From the NCBI GenBank assembly GCA_916613615.1, contig OU744728.1, positions 35,486,450-35,550,449 on the forward strand: 64,000 bases of DNA, given 5' to 3'. A program made the translations under genes and the position numbers. Position 1 is the first letter of the stretch. Each line of letters starts with the position of its first letter. Under the pieces are notes generated by a model. It saw only the letters and a program-made list of their open reading frames with translations. It made no database searches and was not told the DNA's origin. Below are positions 1 through 13,200 of this stretch, piece after piece. Origin of the DNA: Steromphala cineraria (Eukaryota; Mollusca; Gastropoda; Trochida; Trochidae).

Positions 1-3000
1 ATGAATAGGGTAACTGCGATGACATTCTTGAGACAAGATATGATTAAGCATTGTTATCATGAAGGAAGTTCCTTTTTATTCACAAGAAGACATCGTTTTA
101 TGCACGCACTGATCATGTGACTTCAAATGTGCCTAAATGACAACTTTGTATTTACTTATTATTATTTTAAAACCACAGGACAACCAGTTATTTGGCGAGG
201 AGAAGCAACAGTCTTTGTCTTTTAAACTTATTTATTTCATGAAGATATACAGGAACTGGGGTCAACGAGCTCGTGTGAACCGAGTTTTGTGAAGATCGCT
301 CCAGCAAAAAAAGATATGAACATGATCATGACAAGAGCAATGTTAGTGGCAATAAGGGGAATCAGACAGTAACGTTATTTCCTAGGCAGTAACTTATTGC
401 TTAAAAAATTCAGGGACTAAGCTTACTGCCTAGATATTTTTGGGTAAATTCTGCTTATTGCCTTAGGCAGTAGTGCTACTGTCTGAAGACATTTCTATCA
501 AAAACATTATCATTCATAGAAGCAGTGAGCAAACATATGTTTTATGGATAGGGAATACACATGTAAAATTCTACCTCAATCTAAAATTGTATTGAACAAG
601 GGTATAAAAGAATGTTAAAACATTCTGGCCATTATTCAAATAAATAAAAGGAATTAACGTTAATGCCTGATTCTCCTTATTGCTGCTAACAGCAACATAT
701 AGTGTACATATAATGTCTTTGAATAATATTACAGGCATTATATTGGAAAAAGGTATATTGGTAATGATAGCCACATTAAATACATGTTTGATATGTGCAG
801 TCAGTATCATTATGACATATTAGTCAAAACGTTTAGTTTCAATTATCAATTGATCTACTGAGTTTAAAAAATCAGATTACGTAACAGTGCTCAAAGTTGG
901 ATGGCCATATAAGATTATTTCTAATGTAAAACCATTTGTATGATAAAAATTTTTTCGATATAATTAAATCGAACCCAGAACAGACTTATAAGTAATGAAG
1001 TGCGTCCTCAGTGACGTGGCCACTATAACAATCTGTCTTATCAGACATAGGTCTGTTAAATCAGGGACATTATATATAGAGTTCCTGGTTAAATATATCA
1101 ACACTAACATGGCTTCATCCCAACCGCAATCTTTATGTTCATGTTTTACTACATGTGACATTTATATATAATAAATCTTTAATTTTCATGTGCAAAATCG
1201 GAATGAAGTTGAAAGGGGAGAAATTGTTCAACTATCAATTATTTACTATGACAGCAAACCGCTGTGTCTATATATGAATACACAACCGTACAATACATGA
1301 TAAAATGACTATCGATGAATGATATACAATATCACTTATTAATTCAATTGGAATTATATGTACATCATAACTGAAGATGTGGTAAATATAAAGTAATAGG
1401 CTATGGTGAAAAATAGTCGACAACGAAGATATTAGTAAAAATCATAAAGACGTGTCCTCAAGTCCTCGTCAGTTGTCATGTGATTTATTTCACTGAAAAC
1501 TATGGTGAATTATTAAACTCTTTTTCATTTAAGAAAATATTTGTATTTACTCTAGTTTCAAAATGCATTTTTGGAGATCCTAACATTGCTTTTAAAGTGT
1601 TTTCTCTACAATGTATGTGAAAATGTTAATACAGTCTTTAATAAATTATTAGGCGACAGTCAGCCTACATAATATGATCTTTATCTTGAATCAATATAAA
1701 CATATCTTGATAGAGGTAATTCTAATTAAAATACAACATATACATAGCAAAATATGAAAGGGATGTTGTATTTTTATCCCACCAGTACGTAATACCGTGT
1801 GATACATGCATCGCCCGTCTGTCTGTCTGTCCGTAAAGATTTTATTTCCGGAGCATAACTCAGAAACTATCATAACTAGGTCATTGAAACTTAAAATATA
1901 GATCATGCAAGAAATTTTTTGGGGGATTTTAATTTTCTTTTGATATTTATTTTTAGTGGTTTAAATTGAAATGGAACATATCATTTCGACAGATAACGTT
2001 GTGCTTTATTATAATCTTACATAATATTGAGATAGCTACTCTGATTTATTTGGGATCGATGTGATATGTCATCTTCTGATTACTCTTATTTTAGATTTAT
2101 AATAAATAAATTATTTTCAATATTTATATTTATTTCTCATTATTTTGTCCAGGATGTAGGCCTAATGAAACAATAATGAAGCGAAATAATGTTTATACTA
2201 ACAACAGCACCATAAATGTATAGGTTATCGCGGTATGTATTTTCTATCATTCAAATCAATAACCTATATTCGCTCTGTAGGACAAAAACAATCATAGAAA
2301 CGTTTCTCTTGTAAACATTGCAAATATCTTTATTCGTATTTTTAAGGATTTTGAGAGATGTAGTTTGGAATTCAAACTAACCATATAAGTTATCGTAAAT
2401 GGGATAATTCCAATTTAAAACAGTTGTAAAAGTCCTCAAATATTTAGGCGTAGATTGTTTTTTCCCATTTATTAGATAAAAAAAAACCCCAGAAATTCCT
2501 CATTGATATTTAATGAGGTATGGCATTAAATTACTTATTGGGGTATTTTTGTTTAAGGCTTTTTTTCAGTCATTTAAGTTGACATTAAATCAAAATGGAT
2601 ACAGATTTCATTTCATATTATAATTCAAAACATGTCTAATCTAATCAAACGATTTTAAAATAATTTTCTGAGAAAACAAACGCTTTAAAAGATAAGTGGG
2701 ATTGGGTACAACTCTTAACTTGATGCAATAACACCAAAACGACAATTTTTAAGGGTTTTTTCCATTCGAAAAAAATATATTAATATTCACAAAAATGATA
2801 TCCACAACCCAAATTAATGGGGAAATGATACTCAATTCCAATAAAGGCGTGTAATTCATCTTTGTCGCTTCTTTTCAACAAGCAGGTCGACTCGATTAGA
2901 AAAAGCACTCGATCTTGTTGAAATCAGATGCAACTATCACTTGTACTGTATCGAGCGTTTCTTGCGTACGGGTGGTATACCCGATCTGATTTCAGTGTGA

Positions 3001-4077
3001 TTGGAATAAATGCCGTCTAGCTGTCGTGAGGGGTAACAAGTAATTTACCTGTGAATGTGATTGCAAACACGTCGGGAGCATTCATTTAGTTTATATTGTA
3101 CTATGTAAAATTAATGTGGTTATCAAAAGTATTATGAGCATAAATTAAAATCGCAATTATCTTAATAATATCATAACATATGCGCTTGTAAAACATTGCG
3201 TGTCTGGCTAACTGATTAACTATTCAATATGAAAATATTGATGTAATAATTTACCCCTACAGGTGAAAATTGTAAATGAAAAGATTGGTAGTATTTCCCA
3301 TACAACAAATAACTATTGTATCATTTGATATCTTATAGTTTAAGTTATTAAGGGTTTATGTCTGCACACATATTTCTAAATCCGCAGCATTGTGCAGCAT
3401 AAGACATTTGCACTTATTTATGTATTCGAGGAAAAATAACAACAAAATAAAACAGGAAGACAGAAATGATAATTCATATATATATAGAGATAGATATATC
3501 TTATCTTCATTTTAATTTATCTTCATGTGTCTAATCGGCATTTAATTACATCGACATGTACTATGCTTCATGTACTATCTACAAATGTTCAATATTAAAA
3601 GATGAATATGGTATTTTTTCTTAATAAAATGCATTTTGTCTTTTGGTTATTAATGGCACCAATCCTATATGGTTTGATCTGAAGGTAGTGTTAGAAAAAA
3701 GAAGTTTTTGGAAGAAATAACTGAAAAAAGATAAACTGGGTTACTCAAATAAGATCCATCATTAACATATATAAAATCAATACAGAGATGCAAAAACAAC
3801 ACACATGATTGTGCGAGTCATCTACGCATGAAAACTTAATTCTCAACAAGCACTGTCGTCTATGGGTAAGTGAATGAATTAAATTTTTTTTACAAATAGT
3901 CAAGTATGAATAAAATAAAACCGTCAAGTGGCAACTTTAAGTATAGTGAGTGAATAATTCAAATTGATTTTCGTAAATTAATAGTTTCTTAATGTCCAAC
4001 AGAGTACCCCTATCGTAAATAATAATTCCAATGTAATATGTTGTATAGAAGACACATTTTTATCATTTAGTCGTCCA
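1..4077. other. Upstream flank, no gene seen
   Basis: I see no coding exon with convincing similarity on either strand. The DNA is AT-rich. It contains one small inverted-repeat element at 363-485 (listed separately) and a short GTCTGTCTGTCCGT-rich stretch at about 1812-1832, inside a segment (about 1790-1900) that resembles the heads of the minisatellite elements found later in the window. There is also a short TA/GATA microsatellite near 3476-3500. Open frames here are short and look random. Confidence 0.6.
363..485. mobile_element. Small inverted-repeat element (MITE-like)
   Basis: The ends are inverted copies: CAGACAGTA at 363 and TACTGTCTG ending at 485. A second inner inverted pair is built from CCTAGGCAGTA and its complement-like partner TGCCTTAGGCAGTA. 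The length is about 123 bp with no coding capacity. This is typical of a non-autonomous DNA transposon or foldback sequence. The family is not recognised and no clear target duplication was established. Confidence 0.5.
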
Positions 4078-4089
4078 TGCGCATGCGCA
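4078..4089. promoter_or_regulatory. NRF-1-type palindrome in UGCG promoter
   Basis: The sequence TGCGCATGCGCA is a perfect match to the NRF-1 consensus YGCGCAYGCGCR. It lies 52 bp upstream of the predicted UGCG start codon. CpGs are otherwise scarce around it. NRF-1 sites commonly sit at housekeeping-gene promoters just upstream of the transcription start. That this site drives UGCG is inferred from its position. Confidence 0.6.
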
Positions 4090-4140
4090 CATATTAGGGG
4101 CTGAAGCATCGTCCGCTTTCAGAATATCCGTCATGTCGAT

Positions 4141-4238
4141 ATGCCTATAGCTCGTATTTTGGCAGTATGTATTTCGACAGCGGTTTTACTCGGATGGCTA
4201 TTCTGTTGGTTCATTCATAGTATTGCTTTGATTTACGG
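4141..4238 (+). CDS. UGCG exon 1: membrane anchor
   Basis: This exon holds 32 codons plus two bases. It encodes a hydrophobic stretch containing [17 protein letters not shown], matching the N-terminal signal-anchor of UGCG. The donor is GG/GTAAGT. The exon is too short to stand out as an open frame. Confidence 0.85.
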
Positions 4239-7200
4239 GTAAGTAAAATTTGACCTCTTTTTCACCTAATCGCCCATGCGGAAATTTCCCGGCGATCGTT
4301 CAACAGGTCGTAAAACTAAGAGGAAGACAACTGTGATATCTAAATTCATGAGTAAAGTTATAATGTCTCGATCCCTGTTGACACTGAAACCTGTTACCAT
4401 ATCCAACAGATACCACATATATATTTGTGATTAAATGAGCTTGCGTGAATTGTAACGCGTTTTAGACAGACAAATTGTCATGATGAGATTTTTATATGAA
4501 TTTATATGAATACTGGCTGCCATTGGCACTAGTTATTCACTAACCTAACATTATATCTAACAGAAATAATCAACAGAAATGTTGGTTTTTGGATCTAACA
4601 AATTGTAACTGATTGTCCTACATATAGAACAAGTTCACAACTTGACAGTCACATGATAGTAGTCATGGTTGAGTGAGTTTATGATAGGAAGCATGATACA
4701 GTTTCACTTTGGCTAACTTCGTGGTTGTAAATCTTTTTAACAACTTTGCAAATCATCTGATATTTAACCAACAAATATGTCCTGGACACATTCATGAGGA
4801 CAAGGCAGATGTAATGGAAAGATGATTTTTAATTTTTAGATGTAAGAATTTTTAGTATGACTCCTATATATGTATGAAGAACATAATATGTACTCTACAA
4901 GCTCAATCAAGGACTTTTCAAGCTCACTATCAAAATCCATAGCCCAATCACATTGTTAGACAATATCTTGCGCGAGTAGCCGAGTACTCTTAGTCTTTAT
5001 AACAAAGCAAGCTTCATAATACTTACTATACAATGCTAGTTGCAGGTAGACTCTGTTGACCTAGATCAATGTTGGAAATTAATTTTTAGACAAATTAATG
5101 TTGCTTAGAAACTTTTTCTGTCACTACCAACTAAACCTTGAATTGAACCCAGTGAAGTCAAATTGTGAAAAGTCAAATTTGAATAATCAACTAAGGTTTG
5201 TAAGGACAAATATTGTTACTGTATTGGACCTTGTTCCACTCAGACTAGAATATAATACCTTATAAGGACAAACAAGTGATGTTCTGTAAGTTACTTAGTA
5301 CACTAAGGTTATATAATATAAGGTAAGTGATGTTCTGTAAGTACACTCAGGTTTGGCTGAGTTGATCCCCAGCAATTTGAGATTAGGAAATTCTTCTGTG
5401 AATATAGATGTTGATATAAGTATGTTCTATATCAATGTATGAAATAAGCCTCAAAGAAGCCGACCCCAAAGCTGTGTTTTGTACATTTTAATGATAAATA
5501 GAAACAAATCCTTAAAAATTACCACCCTGGCCCGGAGCAAAAGTCACCATTTACCTGGCTGGTAGACAGGCCTTATTTCATATATTGTGAATATGAATCA
5601 TTTATCACTTGCTTTTCCAAAGTTGGACCTTCGCTATGGAACAGTCTTCCTCAAAACATTCAGGACAGTGAAAATCTCACTATATTAACAAAACAGCTGA
5701 AGACCCGCTTGTTTACAGTAGCCTTTGCCTAAGCGCCCTTGAGCAATATGTTGGAACTGGCGCTTTACAAATATTATCTTTATTATTTATTATTTATGGA
5801 GCAACTGATAGCAAGATATGACAATGATGATAGATATACAATTGTAAAAATATATTTAGAAATATTCAGTCAGTGTATAAAATAAGGCCAGTACAAAACC
5901 ATGGAACTTTTGTTCAAGACTTATCATTTTGAGGTTTTGCATTTATTTATTGTGCCGAGCTGTTGTCTAGTATATTTCACACACTGCTATAATCCTTTCA
6001 GAAAATGGCGCCTTCACCGGGCTCCAGATGCCGTGGACCCGGAAGACCTGCACGGGGTTTCCATAATCAAACCTCTTGTAGGTGTTGACCCGAATCTCAA
6101 ACTCAACCTCACCACATTTTTCCATATCAAATATCCTGCAGTAAGTATGACTTGATTGTTTCCTAGCATTTAAGTGCAAACGAAGAAGCCTTCAAATAGG
6201 GTTTTCAGGTCTTTTTGACCCATCCTTTCATAAAGCTTATTTTCATAAAAAAAATATGCTTAGATCAAATTACTGGAAAGTGGAAATGAGTTTTTTTGGT
6301 ATTCCTAGCTGAAAGCACTATACGATTGATCGTAGGTTCTTATTTTTTTGTCAAAAGATAATATAATTATTATGAAATTTTTTAAGAAATGTAATACAAG
6401 CCTTGTTGAAAGAATCTATAGAATAGATGTTTATGTCTGTAAGTGATATATGATATAGGAATGCAGTTTTATGCCAATATTCAACTATAAATAACTGCAT
6501 TAAATTGAGAATATTGAAAAAGATATTTGAAATAATTTATTCCAGGTAACAGATGGCTTTTGAATCAGAAATTTGATCTTTGCTTATCAAAAAGAGGTTT
6601 CGAATTTCATTCCACATCAGCAAAATGACAGCTTTGTATGTTCTAAAAGAATTATTTTTGTTCAAGGCAAGAGATATTTCGAGTTTAGTTATTTTGTGTC
6701 TACAAGTTTTACACTAATCATTTTAACACATAAAAACAATAATACAAAAAAAAAAATTTCTTAATTTTCTTATCTGTTTTATTTCATATGTAAATTTCTC
6801 TTGAATCATGAGAAGATCAGGTTTCATTTGTTTTATGCTCAAATTTGTTTTATTTTTCAGTATGAGATTCTATTTTCTGTCCAAGATGAAAATGACCCCG
6901 CTGTTTTACTTGTTAAGAGTCTCATGGAAACATACCCCAAAGTGGATGCTAAATTGTTTATAGGTGAGTACCATCATAAGCTTATCTAGTATCCTGTGTA
7001 CTCTTTTGAGCTCATTTGGCCTATAAGCCATCAGATGGTATAGGTGCGCAACTATCCATTGACTAAATGTTCACTTAAGCAGTACTCTAAAAGTCTCCTG
7101 TTTCATGTCTGTATTATACAAGAGCCTTTAGTACAGTCTAGGTCTTTATTCAGCAAATCAAGAGTTGACTGAATTGAAATCCTGAAATATGATAACATTA

Positions 7201-10200
7201 TGATTAAATTAGTTACCCTAAATATTTTGAATATTTCATAGACTAGTTTTATTTGTACTGAACTAGGGATCACCCTGGTTCAAAGTATTTTAACCACATT
7301 ATCGCGACTCTTGTATCCTTTAGTGGATCCATGTAGTAACCAGCTCTTTACCTCCTCAAGCCTACCGTGGACAAGCGCCCCTCCCCCCAGTTTTGATGGT
7401 TCAAAGTATGAAAGGGAGAAAAATCTTCTCATGATGGCCTAATATAATGGGATTTCAAGAGAAAGCAATGGGATGTTTGAGAAAATTCAAGAAAAATAAT
7501 AGCTTTGCTTTTTGCAATGAAACTTTCTCTCTCATTAGTATTGATAATGGGATATCTTGATACACCAATGAGTAAATATCCCAAAATCACTGTCCAAAGT
7601 GATCCCTGCTGAACCAAGACATGTTGAAACAGATTATGATCCAATTTTTGGTTACCATTTATTGCATTGAGGATTAATCTTTAGCCATGGAAAGTTGATC
7701 TGATGAGCTATAAGGCCAGTGACTCTGTTAACATTCAATCTTCATTCAAATCTTACACCATTAGAAAGGTTACCTTGGCACAGTTTTGTATAATGTATAT
7801 ACAGTATATATATTCCACACTGTTGTTCCTAGAAGGTTTCCTGGTGAAATTTGCCCACCCTTTAGGCCGTTTGTCCCTTATAATATTGACAAACCTTTTG
7901 CCGGGGTCTCCCAGTCTCCCTTACAATTTTGAGGAATACAAAACCATTGCAGAGGGTCCCTACTTACCAGAATATGTCATAATGACCGCTTCAGCTGATC
8001 AACCAGGAACAAAACTGACAGCTATGAATTCCTATTCTACTCAATGCATTGAGGTTTGAATATCATGGATAGTGCAGAGTTTCTTTGTTGGGATTCAAGG
8101 AATATTCCTATTGAGCAGTTTTACGTGTTGTGAACAATTTGCAATTAGCACAAGTCTGGTAGATCATAACTATTGCAAAATGATTTAAATATCATCGCGG
8201 TTCATTGGTTATCTGAAGAACAAATTATTATAACAATTGATGAGGTAATTGTGTTAAGAGGTACTTGCGTTGTGAAGAATTTTAGAAATTCATTTTGAGC
8301 CTAGGTTTTGATAGTTTATAGTACTAACCTGTGCTGTTTTCACATAATGTCAATGATTTTGAATTTAGATGTTAGCAATCTAGATATATCTATGATATTT
8401 ATTTGTCATTGAATTTTAACTTAAATTCTTCAAAACACTTTTTTCAAAATCAAATGATATTTGCAACAAATATAAAAAAACAACCTATAAAATTTCCCCC
8501 TGTTTACTGTAACCCAAATAACCTTAAAGTCAAGAATTCAATCTTTGAAAATTAGAATGCTTCCTATAATTAAAAAAGAGTTTTTTTAATTATTCACCTT
8601 TTGAATTTTGTGGTAAAAAATTTCAGTTATGTAGAATTGAATTATTTTCAAACTATGGATAGTCCATAGCGATATGTTAAGCAAATATGTACCAGTATAT
8701 ATAAAAGTTGCATAACATGTTTCAGTTAAGTGGTATTGATTTGAGATAACTTTGTAATCTGCAAGGTCTATAACCTAATTCTACAATCAGTCAAAGCTAC
8801 TATCAATCAAGTGAGTTTGTTTACTTTGAAACTGGTGTTATCTGAAATCAACGTGCTATTGACTACAGTCTGCATTTATTTCAATATCACCCTTAACCCT
8901 TAACCCTTAACCTTTCTCCTTACCTGCGAATAGAAATATTTCCAGTATTCATATTTGGTGTCCCTGTTTAAAACCTGAAAAGGAGTAGCTGAAAAAATAT
9001 TAATTTTCTTAAATGAATTTGGATATTTGGTATTTCAGCGGAACCTTTTTGTATTTCAGCAAATATATTTTCATAATGAACTTTTGACAATAGTCTATCA
9101 CTTGTGATTATTGACAGTTAATCAAACATAGATCTGATATTTATTTTCTTTCAACTAAATCAACAAATAGTGAATGTGAATTTCTAACAGGTTTCCTTTG
9201 CTTTATAAAAAAATAGCCAGTTTCATTTCAATCCTATTCATCCAGATATTCACAATATTACGTAATACAAAATCTCTATTGAAAGAAGAATTTCTAGAAT
9301 GTAGCCTGCATGACTCAATGTGTGGACTTTGAGACTTTGAATCGGTTGAATTCTAATTTATCACATGGTGTTTTGATAGACACTCTTACGTCAGTCATTT
9401 CATTCCATCAGACATGAGAAGTCATTCTAAATCAACAATGTAGCCAAGAGCAAACTTAACATTGTTTAAATAACCTCCCCTTTTTTTAAAGATTTGAAAT
9501 CTAGCTTATTATATCCATGAGTCGTGACGTTTTTAATTAATTATTCTATGAATGAAAATGAATGTGCATTGAATATTAAAAAATGATCAATTCAAGGAGC
9601 AGTACTCCAGCACTTCTGTGTAGGTGCTTATGACAAATCCATTTCTTGCAGTGAATACTAAGTTGGTTAACGTATATATCTTGCTTGCTTCAATAGACCA
9701 TTGCCATTTATACGGCTCTATTGTTATGGTTCAGTGGCCTCACAGCTTACAACGTGAGACCACTATGACAGTTCACCTTCGTCCGTGTGTGTAGAAAGTC
9801 TATCCTTTCAGACTTTGTTCAGTGTGAAATCAATGTAGGAATGTAGTTGGTCGCTTGAAGACAACTCGTTTATGTCAATGTCATACGACAATAGATCAAT
9901 GCCATTCTTAAATCTATACTGTCATGGTTCAGAGACTTTATAAAGTGAATCGGAGGTGAAATTAAACCTTGTGCATAGCATAATCTCTCCTTCGCAGGCT
10001 AAGTAAAGATGAATTTTGTTTTGAATGAAGTTTATCACTAATTGAGAAAAGCCAACCAATTAATTTCAATGCTACTTGCTACAATAGATACGTTCCTATC
10101 CTAAGGCTGAACTGTCATGGTAAAGGAGAAAGGATATCAAACTTCTTCATTCACAGAATATTCATGTTGCGGTATCTGTTTAGACCATTTCACTCATGAA

Positions 10201-13200
10201 AACGGTATAAGGATCTATGCTGAAACATCGCTATTCTGAGAATAAAGAATTTGGATAACCTTCAAATCTTGTACTTTTAAGTTTTATTACCTTACTTCTA
10301 GAATGCCATTCAAGGTAGTTTATGGTTCAGTGACTTTACTATGGTCACATTTAACCATTAGTCCTTACTCCTTGTGTATGTCATAATGTTTGAAGTTTTG
10401 GCATGACACTTGGCTGAATAGATATGCAAAACTGAAGTTAAGAAAAGTTTCGCTTCCACACAGACGGATATCAGTTTAAAGGTGTTGTGTGATAACTTGC
10501 TGACCTCACTGAACTTTATGAGCTCCAGGCAACCATTCATCTATGCTCAGAAACTAAGACACTGCGCCCGTGTGGATCTGGGATCTTAGAATAGTGGTTA
10601 GGTGAACAGGTTTACGCTGCATTCAAGCATTCCACTTACCGTAATGGTACCACATTTACTCAATAATATAAGCCTGAATGATGTTCCTTTGCATGCCACC
10701 CCCAGATGTGATTTGAAGGAGAATAAGTAGAGTTGTTTAAAATGTTCAAATTCTGTGGTTGAAAATCTTCTAATGATGAAATGGTCTCCGCCTACATGTT
10801 TTGTCAAATTTCAGACAATATTGGAAACAAGCTCCAGGGTTTAAATTCTCACCCAGCGTATTATCATGGTTTAAATAGTTTCAGTCAAAGCTTATAGATT
10901 TCACACCAATCTATACCAGGGAGGTCAGTGATTGGGAAAGGCAGGGGCCATGGGCCATTTTGCACATTGAGTGAATAAATGGCCCAGTAAAATTTTGAAG
11001 TTAACTATTGATATAATGGGTAATGGCCAATCTCAAATTCAGAAACTTACCAGAAAGAATGAAAATGACCCAAAGTTGTCTTTCCCAATCCCTGGAGGTG
11101 TTCAAAATTTTCCCTCCAAATATCAATAAATATACTTGTGTATATAAGGCTCATCCACCAGGCACAACCTGGTAACTTTTGATACAGACTTGAGGTACTT
11201 TGAGGTACTACGTCTTTCTTCAATTTCACTTTAGAAATCTACCAAAAAAAACTCCTTTTGAGTTTTCAGATGTGTTTCATACACTTCAAATAAATATTGA
11301 CTACGCAGATTTAACCTACAGGTAATCACCATATCTTCAAATGTTATATATATCAGTTGTGATCCAATATTCTATCAAGCCTGCAAACATTTCACTGATA
11401 TAGTTTGGTCCAGTGACCCGGATTCCAAACGTAGGCAACAGGTTGCCAGGAGATTGATAATAGCGTTATATGTTATCACAGTGCTTGATGTCGCCCCATA
11501 CTGTATTAGAAAACAATTGTCCACTCCAGCATTCAAAAGTGTTCAATGGTGAACAATATTATTCACAAAAGCATCTAGGTTACAAAGAGTTTGATTGAGA
11601 ATAGATAATGAATATGCTTGTTTCTAAAAACATTCTTTCGAGTGGAAAATGAAAATAATTTTGTTTGAGTATTGTGAGCATTATCTTCAAAACTATTAAG
11701 TGATAAATCAATAATTCATGTCCAATAGTGTGGATTATTCATTGTTAGTTTTATTGATGTTCCATTTACTTCAGTAGTGTACTAATTACCAAGAGTTTAC
11801 TTAGTAGAAAAATCATTTTTCTAACCAGATTATTATTCTCCAAGCAAATACAACATGGACCCAACTGCAATTTGTATCATTTACAAATGTATGTTGCTAT
11901 GTGAATAGTGACATGATATTGTCATGTTTCTTATTCTATGATGGTCCTCTCCAATCTTCCTCCTGTAATTGTTATACGCGGTATGATATTTTATGCTTAT
12001 AACTACGATAATTTTCTCCTTTTAGCTTTTAAATTCATCAAACTGATTAAAACTCAGTTGTAGCAGACAAGAGTTTTAATTGTGATGTTTCACCATCTGT
12101 TAGGGCGGTTCTTGAGACTGACCCTGTAAGTCTACCATCTGGCATCTTTCAGTGGATTCGGTTTGAATTCATTACAGCCAGCAATACCACAGAAAATGCC
12201 CTCAGACGAATTCTCAAAATTTTGAGGCACTAAGCCGAAAGGTTGGCAAATTTCCCCAGGACCCCCTCAGTGATTGGGAAAGGCAGGGGCCATGGACCAT
12301 TTTGCACATTCGATGAAACAATGGCCAATTAAAATTTTGAAGTTTACTATTGAAATAATAGGCAATTTAAAATTTAGAAAATTACCAAAAACCCTGAAAT
12401 TTGCCCATTGTCAAAGATGTCTTTCCCAATCCCTGCCCCCTGTAGGCACCAAAAGATTGGCAGATTTCTCCCTTAGTAGGACTAACATTGGTAACTAGGT
12501 AGGTGGGAGCTCCACATTGCCTGTAAGCACTCCAGGAGCATGCAATGGATCACCCAACGGTCTCCTGGATTCTGGAGTATTGTGGTACTATTGACTTGGT
12601 CGTATTGATCCACTAGCAGTGTGTATTTGGAGTGGACCAATACGCAAACATGCAATGTAATGATTATTTGATTTCATAATGCATGTTCTGAGTAATGTAT
12701 GAGTTGAGTATATCAATACTAATCTCTGTTATGTTTCTCTTGTGTTCAAGCAAACTGAGTTATATATTACTTTTTGTTCAAAGTGTTCATTTGTAGAGTA
12801 GGGTGAAATATCGGGGGTTTTCTGCCTGGTTCTGGAAGAAATATGAAAATCCAATCTTAGTCATTATGAATCCAAAATTTCCTTTTATCGTTCGGAATAG
12901 TATGTCAACAATAGATTCAGTAGCTAAACCTCAATCAAATTAGATTAAGATCAGGTTCATTCTTATTTTCTAAGTATGAAGAATAATATGGGGAGCATTA
13001 GAGTGCATAAGTTAGTAGTTGTTCATGATTTTTATCAGGACAAAATGGGTTTGATTTTGACTTGTTTCCAGTAGCTGTGTCTTTAGATTCTGCTTGTTCA
13101 AAAGAACATTGGCATCCCTAGGCTGAGGCTGTGATTTGCATTTTCAATGCTCTAGCCATTCAACTTTATCAACTCTTTAAATTCAAATAGCCAAAAGCCT

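Noticed and set aside
8890..8910. Three copies of CCCTTAA as an interstitial telomere tract
   Set aside because: Only three heptamers, not the TTAGGG hexamer, and inside an intron; too short to mean anything.
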